From Imbricaverruca yamaguchii (taxonomy: Eukaryota > Arthropoda > Thecostraca > Neoverrucidae): a stretch of DNA of 64,000 nt. The DNA lies in NCBI GenBank assembly GCA_034440575.1, contig JAOTOL010001214.1, positions 186,001 through 250,000 of the forward strand, read 5' to 3'. The translations under genes were made by a program, and so were the position numbers. The notes under the pieces are model-generated. The model ran no database searches, was not told where the DNA came from, and saw only the letters and a program-made list of their open reading frames with translations. The number at the start of each line of letters is the position of its first letter. Position 1 is the first letter of the stretch. This document shows positions 31,225 to 44,149 of the stretch, in pieces.

Positions 31225-33092
31225 CAGTCTGACCGACACCCTTGCCACAGTCGAGTGTGGCGGCTCCGTAATTTGTATCATTCTGACCCGACACCCCTGC
31301 CACAGTCGAGTGTGGTCAGCCTGACCCGACACCCCTGCCACAGTCGAGTGTGGCTGGTCTGACCCGACACCCCTGCCACAGTCGAGTGTGGCCGGTCTGA
31401 CCCGACACCCCTGCCACAGTCTAGTGTGGTCAGCCTGACCCGACACCCCTGCCACAGTCGAGTGTGGGTCTGACCCGACACCCCTGCCACAGTCGAGTGT
31501 GGCCGTTCTGACCCGACACCCCTGCCACAGTCGAGTGTGGTCCGCCTGACCCGACACCCCTGCCACAGTCGAGTGTGGTCAGCCTGACCCGACACCCCTG
31601 CCACAGTCGAGTGTGGTCAGCCTGACCCGACACCCCTGCCACAGTCGAGTGTGGCCGGTCTGACCCGACACCCCTGCCACAGTCGAGTGTGGTCAGCCTG
31701 ACCCGACACCCCTGCCACAGTCGAGTGTGGCCGGTCTGACCCGACACCCCTGCCACAGTCGAGTGTGGCCAGCCTGACCCGACACCCCTGCCACAGTCGA
31801 GTGTGGCCAGCCTGACCCGACACCCCTGCCACAGTCGAGTGTGGTCAGCCTGACCCGACACCCCTGCCACAGTCGAGTGTGGTCAGCCTGACCCGACACC
31901 CCTGCCGCAGTCGAGTGTGGTCAGTCTGACCCGGCACCCCTGCCACAGTCGAGTGTGGTCAGTCTGACCCGACACCCCTGCCACAGTCGAGTGTGGCCGG
32001 TCTGACCCGACACCCCTGCCACAGTCGAGTGTGGCCGGTCTGACCCGACACCCCTGCCACAGTCGAGTGTGGCCGGTCTGACCCGACACCCCTGCCACAG
32101 TCGAGTGTGGCCAGCCTGACCCGACACCCCTGCCACAGAGTGTGGGTCTGACCCGACACCCCTGCCACAGTCGAGTGTGGCCGGTCTGACCCGACACCCC
32201 TGCCACAGTCGAGTGTGGTCAGCCTGACCCGACACCCCTGCCACAGTCGAGTGTGGCCGGTCTGACCCGACACCCCTGCCACAGTCGAGTGTGGCCGGTC
32301 TGACCCGACACCCCTGCCACAGTCGAGTGTGGTCCGCCTGACCCGACACCCCTGCCACAGTCGAGTGTGGCCAGCCTGACCCGACACCCCTGCCACAGTC
32401 GAGTGTGGTCAGCCTGACCCGACACCCCTGCCACAGTCGAGTGTGGCCGGTCTGACCCGACACCCCTGCCACAGTCGAGTGTGGTCAGCCTGACCCGACA
32501 CCCCTGCCACAGTCGAGTGTGGCCGGTCTGACCCGACACCCCTGCCGCAGTCGAGTGTGGTCAGTCTGACCCGACACCTGACCAGGACACCCCTGCCACA
32601 GTCGAGTGTGCGGTCTGACCCGACACCCCTGCCACAGTCGAGTGTGGCCAGCCTGACCCGACACCCCTGCCACAGTCGAGTGTGGCCGGTCTGACCCGAC
32701 ACCCCTGCCGCAGTCGAGTGTGGCCGGTCTGACCCGACACCCCTGCCGCAGTCGAGTGTGGTCAGCCTGACCCGGCACCCCTGCCACAGTCGAGTGTGGC
32801 GGTCTGACCCGACACCCCTGCCACAGTCGAGTGTGGCCGGTCTGACCCGACACCCCTGCCACAGTCGAGTGTGGTCAGCCTGACCCGACACCCCTGCCAC
32901 AGTCGAGTGTGGTCAGCCTGACCCGACACCCCTGCCACAGTCGAGTGTGGCCGGCCTGACCCGACACCCCTGCCACAGTCGAGTGTGGCCGGTCTGACCC
33001 GACACCCCTGCCACAGTCGAGTGTGGCCGGTCTGACCCGACACCCCTGCCACAGTCGAGTGTGGCCGGTCTGACCCGACACCCCTGCCACAT
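31225..33092 (+). repeat. 38-bp minisatellite of COMMD3 exon 4 acceptor, left block, about 49 copies
   Basis: Each 38-bp unit begins TCGAGTGTGGCCGG and ends TCTGACCCGACACC, CCTGCCACAG. These are the first 14 bases of COMMD3 exon 4 and the 24 bases before it, including a CTGAC branch-point-like motif and the CAG acceptor. Two common variants differ at GCCGGTCTGAC versus GTCAGCCTGAC. The block fills intron 3 almost from its donor. Confidence 0.95.
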
Positions 33093-34667
33093 GTTAGGTA
33101 ATCGTTGGTGTGCACGATGCCTCCAAATCCGAACGAAACAAAAGCATCGACATAGCATAGAAACAATAGAGAACAAAATAATGTAAATTTCGGAACTAGT
33201 TATTACCTCAGCCAATTACTCTCCAGGATATTTTCACACTGGCAGGACGGCGGCCCAGCACAATCACTCTGTAACCACAGATGAATCGTCATTCGGCTTG
33301 CGCCAATCTTGTCTCATTCTAAATAACAAAGATATGAGGGATTAGGTTTTCGTATGTCTTCAGAATTCTGTCGAAATGACGCTTCAGAAGGAAATATTGG
33401 AATATACCACGATTCTTCTTCATAATTCCGGGAAATACTGGCGCTACACCAAAAATCTCCATTACGAAACCTCTCGTCTTGCTGCCATATCTTGCGACCA
33501 TAGTGGAACTCGAAATATGCACAACGACGTCATATACTCGCATATCGGACCCGGAGGTCCTGTTCTCCAGCCGCATTCCAATCGGGAGACTACCGGAGAA
33601 CGTAATTCTGGACATCTCAGACAGTTTTAAGTAATTCTGTTAATATCATGAAATAGAGCATTCAATTTCGAATTGAAATGCATAAAATAGCACCAGCTAG
33701 CGAACTTCATTGATGGCAGAAGACCTATTTTTGGGAGCCATGTAAATGCTTTAAAAAATGCAAAAGACCTTGGGTTACTTTGGTATGAATTCCACCTCAA
33801 TTCGCAAAACTACAGTAACCCATCAAGAGAAAAGCATCTGAATAGTAGGTTTTATCACTTCAGCAACTGCAGTAACTGTGCATGTACGGAGTTATTACGT
33901 TCTCCGGGCCATTTATGGTCACAATTAGACGTCATTTAAAATAGTTACGAAAAATCTATCATTTCATCATTTGACCACCCTTGGATACGTCGCCGTTAGG
34001 ACAGGACAATATCCGTACTAGAGTAGGAGAATTAACAAATTATTGGGACGGTCTCGCCCGATTCATGTTTTGATCTAGGATAAAGACAACGTAATTTCAT
34101 GATTAGGAACATATATCTTCAGTGTATTGATTCCTATATAACTGAAGAAAAAGGTAACACCGTATTGACGTATGAATTCCTATTAAAGGCGACAGGAATT
34201 GAGGTCAAGCAGCGGTCTTGAAATTGTGTAAATATTGCAGTCATGTTTACACAGCGACCACACTTTGACCGCGCGTTTCGCCTCGCTGCTTTGTCCCCTT
34301 GCCTTTGCGCGAAGATCTTTGTCTCGATTGGTTGGGTATACTCGGGTTGAGACAAACGTTTGAGAGCTTTCCGGGAGAAAAAAACCTAGTAAGTGCGAGT
34401 GAATTAAGTGGGCGTAATTGAAGTGACTTAGGGTCCAGTAAAGGGGTGTAAGTATGCTTGTAAGTAAGCGGCTTGTACGCTTTTCAGCAATCATCTTTTT
34501 TTGGGGGCTCCGACACCAGTAGCTTTCTGTTTTTTAGGAGGGGGTGGGGTCTGAGGCCATTTTTGTATTCTCCGACTCCATGGGCAGGAATATCTTCTTT
34601 TTCTTGGAGGGCTCCGATACAAATTTTTTATTCTCCGACTCCAGGTCAGCGAACCACTTTTCCCACG
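33093..34667. other. 1.6-kb unique insert between two blocks of the 38-bp array
   Basis: The array stops at CCTGCCACA and resumes at GCTGCAGTCGAGTGTGG. The insert contains no protein domain or tRNA-like head that I recognise. Lysine-rich minus-strand frames at its right end (34491-34680) lack any family match. Confidence 0.7.
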
Positions 34668-37600
34668 CTGCAGTCGAGTGTGGCCGGTCTGACCCGACAC
34701 CCCTGCCACAGTCGAGTGTGGGTCTGACCCGACACCCCTGCCACAGTCGAGTGTGGCCGGTCTGACCCGACACCCCTGCCACAGTCGAGTGTGGCCCGAA
34801 CCGAAGAGTGGGTCTGACCCGACACCCCTGCCACAGTCGAGTGTGGCCAGCCTGACCCGACACCCCTGCCACAGTCGAGTGTGGCCGTCTGACCCGACAC
34901 CCCTGCCACAGTCGAGTGTGGCGGTCTGACCCGACACCCCTGCCACAGTCGAGTGTGGCCGGTCTGACCCGACACCCCTGCCACAGTCGATTGTGGCCGG
35001 TCTGACCCGACACCCCTGCCACAGTCGAGTGTGGCCGGTCTGACCCGACACCCCTGCCACAGTCGAGTGTGGTCAGCCTGACCCGACACCCCTGCCACAG
35101 TCGAGTGTGCGGTCTGACCCGACACCCCTGCCACAGTCGAGTGTGGCCGGTCTGACCCGACACCCCTGCCACAGTCGAGTGTGGCCGGTCTGACCCGACA
35201 CCCTGCCACAGTCGAGTGTGCCGGTCTGACCCGACACCCCTGCCACAGTCGAGTGTGGGCCGGTCTGACCCGACACCCCTGCCACAGTCGAGTGTGGCCG
35301 GTCTGACCCGACACCCCTGCCACAGTCGAGTGTGGCCGGTCTGACCCGACACCCCTGCCACAGTCGAGTGTGGTCAGCCTACCCGACACCCCTGCCACAG
35401 TCGAGTGTGGCCGGTCTGACCCGACACCCCTGCCACAGTCGAGTGTGGCCGGTCTGACCCGACACCCCTGCCACAGTCGAGTGTGGCCGGTCTGACCCGA
35501 CACCCCTGCCACAGTCGAGTGTGGCCGGTCTGACCCGACACCCCTGCCACAGTCGAGTGTGGTCGGCCTGACCCGACACCCCTGCCACAGTCGAGTGTGG
35601 CCGGTCTGACCCGACACCCCTGCCGCAGTCGAGTGTGGTCAGCCTGACACCCCTGCCACAGTCGAGTGTGGCCGGTCTGACCCGACACCCTGCCACAGTC
35701 GAGTGTGGCCGGCCTGACCCGACACCCCTGCCACAGTCGAGTGTGGTCAGCCTGACCCGACACCCCTGCCACAGTCGAGTGTGGTCAGTCTGACCCGACA
35801 CCCCTGCCACAGTCGAGTGTGGCTGGTCTGACCCGACACCCCTGCCACAGTCGAGTGTGGCCGGTCTGACCCGACACCCCTGCCACAGTCGAGTGTGGTC
35901 GGTCTGACCCGACACCCCTGCCACAGTCGAGTGTGGCCGGTCTGACCCGACACCCCTGCCACAGTCGAGTGTGGTCAGCCTGACCCGACACCCCTGCCAC
36001 AGTCGAGTGTGGCCGGTCTGACCCGACACCCCTGCCACAGTCGAGTGTGGCCGGTCTGACCCGACACCCCTGCCACAGTCGAGTGTGGCCGGTCTGACCC
36101 GACACCCCTGCCACAGTCGAGTGTGGGTCTGACCCGACACCCCTGCCACAGTCGAGTGTGGCCGGTCTGACCCGACACCCCTGCCACAGTCGAGTGTGGC
36201 CGGTCTGACCCGACACCCCTGCCACAGTCGAGTGTGGCCGGTCTGACCCGACACCCCTGCCACAGTCGAGTGTGGGTCTGACCCGACACCCCTGCCACAG
36301 TCGAGTGTGGCCGGTCTGACCCGACACCCCTGCCACAGTCGAGTGTGGGTCTGACCCGACACCCCTGCCACAGTCGAGTGTGGCCAGCCTGACCCGACAC
36401 CCCTGCCACAGTCGAGTGTGGCCAGCCTGACCCGACACCCCTGCCACAGTCGAGTGTGGCCGGTCTGACCCGACACCCCTGCCACAGTCGAGTGTGGCAG
36501 TCTGACCCGACACCCCTGCCACAGTCGAGTGTGGGTCTGACCCGACACCCCTGCCACAGTCGAGTGTGGCCGGTCTGACCCAACACCCCTGCCACAGTCG
36601 ATTGTGGCCGGTCTGACCCGACACCCCTGCCACAGTCGAGTGTGGTCAGCCTGACCCGACACCCCTGCCACAGTCGAGTGTGGCCGGTCTGACCCGACAC
36701 CCCTGCCACAGTCGAGTGTGGGTCTGACCCGGCACCCCTGCCACAGTCGAGTGTGGCCGGTCTGACCCGACACCCCTGCCACAGTCGAGTGTGGCCGGTC
36801 TGACCCGACACCCCTGCCACAGTCGAGTGTGGCCGGCCTGACCCGACACCCCTGCCACAGTCGAGTGTGGCCGGCCTGACCCGACACCCCTGCCACAGTC
36901 GAGTGTGGTCAGTCTGACCCGACACCCCTGCCACAGTCGAGTGTGGCCGGCCTGACCCGACACCCCTGCCACAGTCGAGTGTGGTCAGCCTGACCCGACA
37001 CCCCTGCCATAGTCGAGTGTGGCCGGCCTGACCCGACACCCCTGCCACAGTCGAGTGTGGCCGGTCTGACCCGACACCCCTGCCACAGTCGAGTGTGGCC
37101 GGTCTGACCCGACACCCCTGCCACAGTCGAGTGTGGTCAGCCTGACCCGGCACCCCTGCCGCAGTCGAGTGTGGTCGTCTGACCCGACACCCCTGCCACA
37201 GTCGAGTGTGGCCGGCCTGACCCGACACCCCTGCCACAGTCGAGTGTGGTCAGCCTGACCCGACACCCCTGCCACAGTCGAGTGTGGTCGGTCTGACCCG
37301 ACACCCCTGCCACAGTCGAGTGTGGTCAGCCTGACCCGACACCCCTGCCACAGTCGAGTGTGGCCGGCCTGACCCGACACCCCTGCCACAGTCGAGTGTG
37401 GCCGGTCTGACCCGACACCCCTGCCACAGTCGAGTGTGGTCAGCCTGACCCGACACCCCTGCCACAGTCGAGTGTGGCCGGTCTGACCCGACACCCCTGC
37501 CACAGTCGAGTGTGGCCGGTCTGACCCGACACCCCTGCCACAGTCGAGTGTGGCCAGCCTGACCCGACACCCCTGCCACAGTCGAGTGTGGCCGGTCTGA

Positions 37601-40036
37601 CCCGACACCCCTGCCACAGTCGAGTGTGGGTCTGACCCGACACCCCTGCCACAGTCGAGTGTGGCCGGTCTGACCCGACACCCCTGCCACAGTCGAGTGT
37701 GGCCGGTCTGACCCGACACCCCTGCCACAGTCGAGTGTGGCCGGTCTGACCCGACACCCCTGCCGCAGTCGAGTGTGGCCGGTCTGACCCGACACCCTGC
37801 CACAGTCGAGTGTGGCCGGTCTGACCCGACACCCCTGCCACAGTCGAGTGTGGCCGGTCTGACCCGACACCCCTGCCACAGTCGAGTGTGGTCAGTCTGA
37901 CCCGACACCCCTGCCACAGTCGAGTGTGGCCGGTCTGACCCGACACCCCTGCCACAGTCGAGTGTGGTCAGCCTGACCCGACACCCCTGCCACAGTCGAG
38001 TGTGGTCTGTCTGACCCGACACCCCTGCCACAGTCGAGTGTGGCCGGTCTGACCCGACACCCCTGCCACAGTCGAGTGTGGTCGGTCTGACCCGACACCC
38101 CTGCCACAGTCGAGTGTGGCCGGTCTGACCCGACACCCCTGCCACAGTCGAGTGTGGCCGGTCTGACCCGACACCCCTGCCACAGTCGAGTGTGGCCGGT
38201 CTGACCCGACACCCCTGCCACAGTCGAGTGTGGTCAGCCTGACCCGACACCCCTGCCACAGTCGAGTGTGGTCAGTCTGACCCGACACCCCTGCCACAGT
38301 CGAGTGTGGCCGGTCTGACCCGACACCCCTGCCACAGTCGAGTGTGGTCAGTCTGACCCGACACCCCTGCCACAGTCGAGTGTGGCCGGTCTGACCCGAC
38401 ACCTCCTGCCACAGTCGAGTGTGGCCGGTCTGACCCGACACCCCTGCCACAGTCGAGTGTGGCCGGTCTGACCCGACACCCCTGCCACAGTCGAGTGTGG
38501 CCGGTCTGACCCGACACCCCTGCCACAGTCGAGTGTGGCCGGTCTGACCCGACACCCCTGCCACAGTCGAGTGTGGCCAGCCTGACCCGACACCCCTGCC
38601 ACAGTCGAGTGTGGGTCTGACCCGACACCCCTGCCACAGTCGAGTGTGGCCGGTCTGACCCGACACCCCTGCCACAGTCGAGTGTGGCCGGTCTGACCCG
38701 ACACCCCTGCCACAGTCGAGTGTGGCGTCTGACCCAACACCCCTGCCACAGTCGAGTGTGGCCGGTCTGACCCGACACCCCTGCCACAGTCGAGTGTGGT
38801 CCGCCTGACCCGACACCCCTGCCACAGTCGAGTGTGGCCGGTCTGACCCGACACCCCTGCCACAGTCGAGTGTGGTCAGCCTGACCCGACACCCCTGCCA
38901 CAGTCGAGTGTGTGGGTCTGACCCGACACCCCTGCCACAGTCGAGTGTGGCCGGTCTGACCCGACACCTCCTGCCACAGTCGAGTGTGGCCGGTCTGACC
39001 CGACACCCCTGCCACAGTCGAGTGTGGGTCTGACCCGACACCCCTGCCACAGTCGAGTGTGGCCGTTCTGACCCGACACCCCTGTCACAGTCGAGTGTGG
39101 CCGGTCTGACCCGACACCTCCTGCCACAGTCGAGTGTGGTCAGCCTGACCCGACACCCCTGCCACAGTCGAGTGTGGCCGGTCTGACCCGACACCCCTGC
39201 CACAGTCGAGTGTGGCCGGTCTGACCCGACACCCCTGCCACAGTCGAGTGTGGCCGGTCTGACCCGACACCCCTGCCACAGTCGAGTGTGGCCGGCCTGA
39301 CCTGACACCCCTGCCACAGTCGAGTGTGGCCGGTCTGACCCGACACCCCTGCCACAGTCGAGTGTGGCCGGTCTGACCCGACACCCCTGCCACAGTCGAG
39401 TGTGGCCGGTCTGACCCGACACCCCTGCCACAGTCGAGTGTGGTCAGCCTGACCCGACACCCCTGCCACAGTCGAGTGTGGCCGGTCTGACCCGACACCC
39501 CTGCCACAGTCGAGTGTGGCCGGTCTGACCCGACACCCCTGCCACAGTCGAGTGTGGCCGGTCTGACCCGACACCCCTGCCACAGTCGAGTGTGGCCGGC
39601 CTGACCTGACACCCCTGCCACAGTCGAGTGTGGGTCTGACCCGACACCCCTGCCACAGTCGAGTGTGGCCGGTCTGACCCGACACCCCTGCCACAGTCGA
39701 GTGTGGCCGGTCTGACCCGACACCCCTGCCACAGTCGAGTGTGGCCGGTCTGACCCGACACCCCTGCCACAGTCGAGTGTGGCCGGCCTGACCCGACACC
39801 CCTGCCACAGTCGAGTGTGGCCGGTCTGACCCGACACCCCTGCCACAGTCGAGTGTGGCCGGTCTGACCCGACACCCCTGCCACAGTCGAGTGTGGGGTC
39901 TGACCTGACACCCCTGCCACAGTCGAGTGTGGCCGGTCTGACCCGACACCCCTGCCACAGTCGAGTGTGGCCGGTCTGACCCGGCACCCCTGCCACAGTC
40001 GAGTGTGGCCGGTCTGACCCGACACCCCTGCCACAG
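34668..40036 (+). repeat. 38-bp minisatellite of COMMD3 exon 4 acceptor, right block, about 141 copies
   Basis: The same 38-bp unit as in the left block continues for about 5.4 kb and its last copy ends at the real exon 4 acceptor (CAG 40034-40036). A few units are one to several bases short or long, so the frame drifts. The long repetitive minus-strand frames are artefacts. Together with the left block it makes about 190 tandem copies of one 3' splice site. Confidence 0.95.
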
Positions 40037-40231
40037 TCGAGTGTGGCCGGCCCGGCGGCGGAGAGCGAGTTCGAGCTGACGCTGGTCACCCAGCGGCCGG
40101 ACGGCGCGGTGCAGGAGCGCGTGCTCGCCTGCTCCCGACACCAGCTGCAGGACGCCGTGCAGGCGCTGCGGCTCGCCGGCCGGGCCCTGCACGCGCTCGC
40201 CGACGGCTCCGCGGCTCCGGTGGAGCCCTGA
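40037..40231 (+). CDS. COMMD3: COMMD3-like protein, exon 4 (rest of COMM domain and stop)
   Basis: The exon reads SSVAGPAAESEFELTLVTQR, PDGAVQERVLACSRHQLQDA, VQALRLAGRALHALADGSAA, PVEP and TGA (40229-40231). It matches the second half of the COMM domain: a beta strand (FELTLVTQ versus YLVTLSVQ), a second strand with a Cys (RVLACS versus ISFSCS), then QLQD-V-ALR-A (QLQDLVGKLKDA). Phase 0 matches exon 3. Its first 14 bases are part of the 38-bp repeat unit, so residues SSVAG are repeat-encoded. Exons 1-4 give 207 residues. No poly(A) signal is obvious within several hundred bases. Confidence 0.85.
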   Translation, partial: SSVAGPAAESEFELTLVTQRPDGAVQERVLACSRHQLQDAVQALRLAGRALHALADGSAAPVEP

Positions 40232-41654
40232 CGGCAGCCGCGCAGCCGAGCCGCTCTGTGGCAGCTGACGGAGCCGAGCTGACGGGCCCGAGCTGCTCAG
40301 TCCGGGGAATTCAGGCGCGCGTCGATCACGCAGCCTGACAGCCTGAGATCAACTGACAGCACATGGTTGGATGATCTCGCTGTGTGGTGGACATTTCGGC
40401 CCGCTAGGAGCGGGCAGTACCGAGATATTGAGAGCGAGTGGCGGGGAGTGACAAATCGCTGCCGGCTGTACAGGCTCTGACAGTCCGACCGCGGCGTGGG
40501 CGGGTTGCTCATACCTGTGGTGGTCACAGACTGGACACAAGGATCAAGCTGTAGCGACAGCTCGGTTGAACCATGAAACGGGCCACATTTGCACTGTTGT
40601 TCTCTGCCTTGAAGTCCCCCTCTGCCCCTCGCGTCAAATGCGACTAAGACTATGGTGCCGATACATAGACCATGTGGTATATATCGGCGGAACGGGTCAC
40701 GCTAGCTATTGACACGGTATCGGTTGATTAGTGATCAGTGGGCCATTTTATCAGTGGGCGATGAATTACTTTGCGTGCATGTATTTCCCCATTTTGAAGG
40801 TGTCCGGGATATTGTGTGAGGGAAGCAAGTTACGTGACGCACGTGTACGCTTCACCACTCTGACGCATGATGTCAGATATCTTTGTGTTCTGCATTTATA
40901 TGTGTGGGCGGACAACCATTGGTCCAGACTTGGAAAGTGAACACCCAAGCCTGCAGCTAGCGTCGGGCGGCTGGATCCGTGTCTGACCGTACCGTTCCCA
41001 GCTCGTCATGATGCTCCGTGAGGAGGTTCGGCCTTGACTACCACAGGCACGGGACAGCGGATCTTGGGATCACGAATCACGGGACTTGGGCGGCTGCGAA
41101 CCAGCGGCCCATTTCCAGAAGAGAACAAGCGAATACGTAGAACACAATCTGAAGGAGCCACTGCAAGCTTGTAGCGAGATTGAAGTCCGGCACCGGATAA
41201 TTGTCAGTCTGTGATATCTTGTCATGTCGAGTAGTTCGCGCCGGTGTCATGTAGTGCATACACGCGCACTGATCAGTTCATTACGTTGTGCCAACTCGCA
41301 AGTTTGTTACTGTGCATTGTGGAACCAGGCTTGCCACTGCCGTGTGTGGAAGCTTCTTGTGGATAGTCTATAGTGTGACAACCATGCCTTCTGTAAAACA
41401 AATTGTGAAATATATCGTGCGATTCTTACTGCGAATATGACTATCCCCGACGGGTGCCTTTCGCAGCGCGTGGTGACTGCGGTGGTGGATTGTTCACAGG
41501 ACATCTCGGATTGAAAATATCGGCTATGCGTACGCCCAGGCTGGATGTGGAGTGTTCTCGGAGCGTGGACGCGGACCCACAGATTCTCCGGGATTTGTCC
41601 AGCTTCACGCCGGGTGTTGTGCGAGGTCGGCGGAAATGGCCGCTCGTCGGTGAT
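40232..41654. other. COMMD3 3' flank and intergenic DNA
   Basis: The first part is GC-rich and is probably 3' UTR. A frame at 41454-41681 preceded by TTCACAG could be an exon (HLGLKISAMRTPRLDVECSR) but shows no recognisable family; its right end enters the next 44-bp array. Confidence 0.4.
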
Positions 41655-43965
41655 GTCCACTCCTGTGGACCGGGGTGGTGACGATCGGGGCGACTGATGT
41701 CCACTACTGTGGACCAGGGTGGTGACGATCGGGGCGACTGATGTCCACTCCTGTGGACCAGGGTGGTGACGACCGGGGCGGCTGATGTCCACTCCTGTGG
41801 ACCAGGGTGGTGACGACCGGGGCGACTGATGTCCACTCCTGTGGACCAGGGTGGTGACGATCGGGGCGACTGATGTCCACTCCTGTGGACCAGGGTGGTG
41901 ACGATCGGGGCGACTGATGTCCACTACTGTGGACCAGGGTGGTGACGATCGGGGCGACTGATGTCCACTCCTGTGGACCGGGGTGGTGACGATCTGGGCG
42001 AGTGATGTTCACTCCTGTGGACCGGGGTGGTGACGATCGGGGCGACTGATGTCCACTCCTGTGGACCAGGGTGGTGACGATCTGGGCGAGTGATGTTCAC
42101 TCCTGTGGACCAGGGTGGTGACGATCGGGGCGACTGATGTTCACTCCTGTGGACCAGGGTGGTGACGATCTGGGCGAGTGATGTTCACTCCTGTGGACCA
42201 GGGTGGTGACGGTCGGGGCGACTGATGTCCACTACTGTGGACCAGGGTGGTGACGATCGGGGCGACTGATGTCCACTCCTGTGGACCAGGGTGGTGACGA
42301 TCGGGGCGACTGATGTCCACTACTGTGGACCAGGGTGGTGACGATCGGGGCGACTGATGTCCACTACTGTGGACCGGGGTGGTGACGATCGGGGCGACTG
42401 ATGTTCACTCCTGTGGACCAGGGTGGTGACGATCGGGGCGACTGATGTCCACTACTGTGGACCAGGGTGGTGACGATCGGGGCGACTGATGTCCACTCCT
42501 GTGGACCAGGGTGGTGACGATCGGGGCGACTGAAGTTCACTCCTGTGAACCAGGGTGGTGACGATCGGGGGGACTGATGTTCACTCCTGTGGACCAGGGT
42601 GGTGACGATCGGGGCGACTGATGTCCACTCCTGTGGACCAGGGTGGTGAGATCGGGGCGACTGATGTCCACTACTGTGGACCAGGGTGGTGAAGATCGGG
42701 GCGGCTGATGTCCACTACTGTGGACCAGGGTGGTGACGATCGGGGCGACTGATGTCCACTACTGTGGACCAGGGTGGTGACGATCGGGGCGGCTGATGTC
42801 CACTACTGTGGACCAGGGTGGTGACGATCGGGGCGACTGATGTCCACTACTGTGGACCAGGGTGGTGACGATCGGGGCGACTGATGTCCACTCCTGTGGA
42901 CCAGGGTGGTGACGATCGGGGCGACTGAAGTTCACTCCTGTGAACCAGGGTGGTGACGATCGGGGGACTGATGTTCACTCCTGTGGACCAGGGTGGTGAC
43001 GATCGGGGCGACTGATGTCCACTCCTGTGGACCAGGGTGGTGACGACTGATGTCCACTACTGTGGACCAGGGTGGTGACGATCGGGACGACTGATGTCCA
43101 CTACTGTGGACCAGGGTGGTGACGATCGGGGCGACTGATGTTCACTCCTGTGGACCAGGGTGGTGGCGATCGGGGCGACTGATGTCCACTCCTGTGGACC
43201 AGGGTGGTGACGATCGGGGCGACTGATGTCCACTCCTGTGGACCAGGGTGGTGACGATCGGGGCGACTGATGTCCACTCCTGTGGACCAGGGTGGCGACG
43301 ATCGGGGCGACTGAAGTCCACTCCTGTGAACCAGGGTGGTGACGATCGGGGCGACTGATGTTCACTACTGTGGACCAGGGTGGTGACGATCGGGGCGACT
43401 GATGTCCACTACTGTGGACCAGGGTGGTGACGATCGGGGCGACTGATGTCCACTACTGTGGACCAGGGTGGTGACGATCGGGGCGACTGATGTCCACTCC
43501 TGTGGACCAGGGTGGTGACGATCGGGGCGGCTGATGTCCACTACTGTGGACCAGGGTGGTGACGATCGGGGCGACTGATGTCCACTCCTGTGGACCAGGG
43601 TGGTGACGATCGGGGCGGCTGATGTCCACTCCTGTGGACCAGGGTGGTGACGATCGGGGCGACTGATGTCCACTCCTGTGGACCGGGGTGGTGACGATCG
43701 GGGCGGCTGATGTCCACTCCTGTGGACCGGGGTGGTGACGATCGGGGCGACTGATGTCCACTCCTGTGGACCGGGGTGGTGACGATCGGGGCGACTGATG
43801 TCCACTACTGTGGACCAGGGTGGTGACGATCGGGGCGACTGATGTCCACTCCTGTGGACCAGGGTGGTGACGATCGGGGCGACTGATGTCCACTACTGTG
43901 GACCAGGGTGGTGACGATCGGGGCGACTGATGTCCACTACTGTGGACCAGGATTGGCGGCTCCAG
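41655..43965. repeat. 44-bp minisatellite with a hairpin in every unit, about 52 copies
   Basis: Units of 44 bp contain GTCCACTCCTGTGGAC or GTCCACTACTGTGGAC, a 6-bp stem with a 4-base loop, followed by CAGGGTGGTGACGATCGGGG and CGACTGAT. A block of about four units near 42470-42640 is duplicated near 42880-43020, showing higher-order repetition. No exon is recognised at either end. Confidence 0.95.
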
Positions 43966-44149
43966 GACTGAATGAAGCACATTTTTAGAATGTGTAGTCG
44001 CTACTAGTCAGCTGGTTTGGCATCTTCTAGTCGATACTTGCGTGCATCGGCCTACAGCCGATATGAAGGGTTCCTTGTTCGAGAAACACGCAAGATTTTC
44101 CTAAGAGGGCTCACATTTTTGACGGACACACCAGACTGGGCCCCCTTTG

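Noticed and set aside
34491..34680. A lysine-rich minus-strand peptide at the right end of the insert in COMMD3 intron 3
   Set aside because: Short, low complexity, and open partly because it runs into the 38-bp array; no family match.
31278..40192. Many 100-505-codon minus-strand frames (Arg/Gly/His/Thr-rich) in the 38-bp array
   Set aside because: They are translations of the minisatellite; three 38-bp units shift through all frames, and unit-length errors splice frames at random. No domain or start context is present.
41454..41681. An exon (HLGLKISAMRTPRLDVECSR) just before the 44-bp hairpin array
   Set aside because: The acceptor and donor are plausible, but the protein is not recognised and no neighbouring exon can be joined. 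It is mentioned only as a possibility in the 40232-41654 entry.
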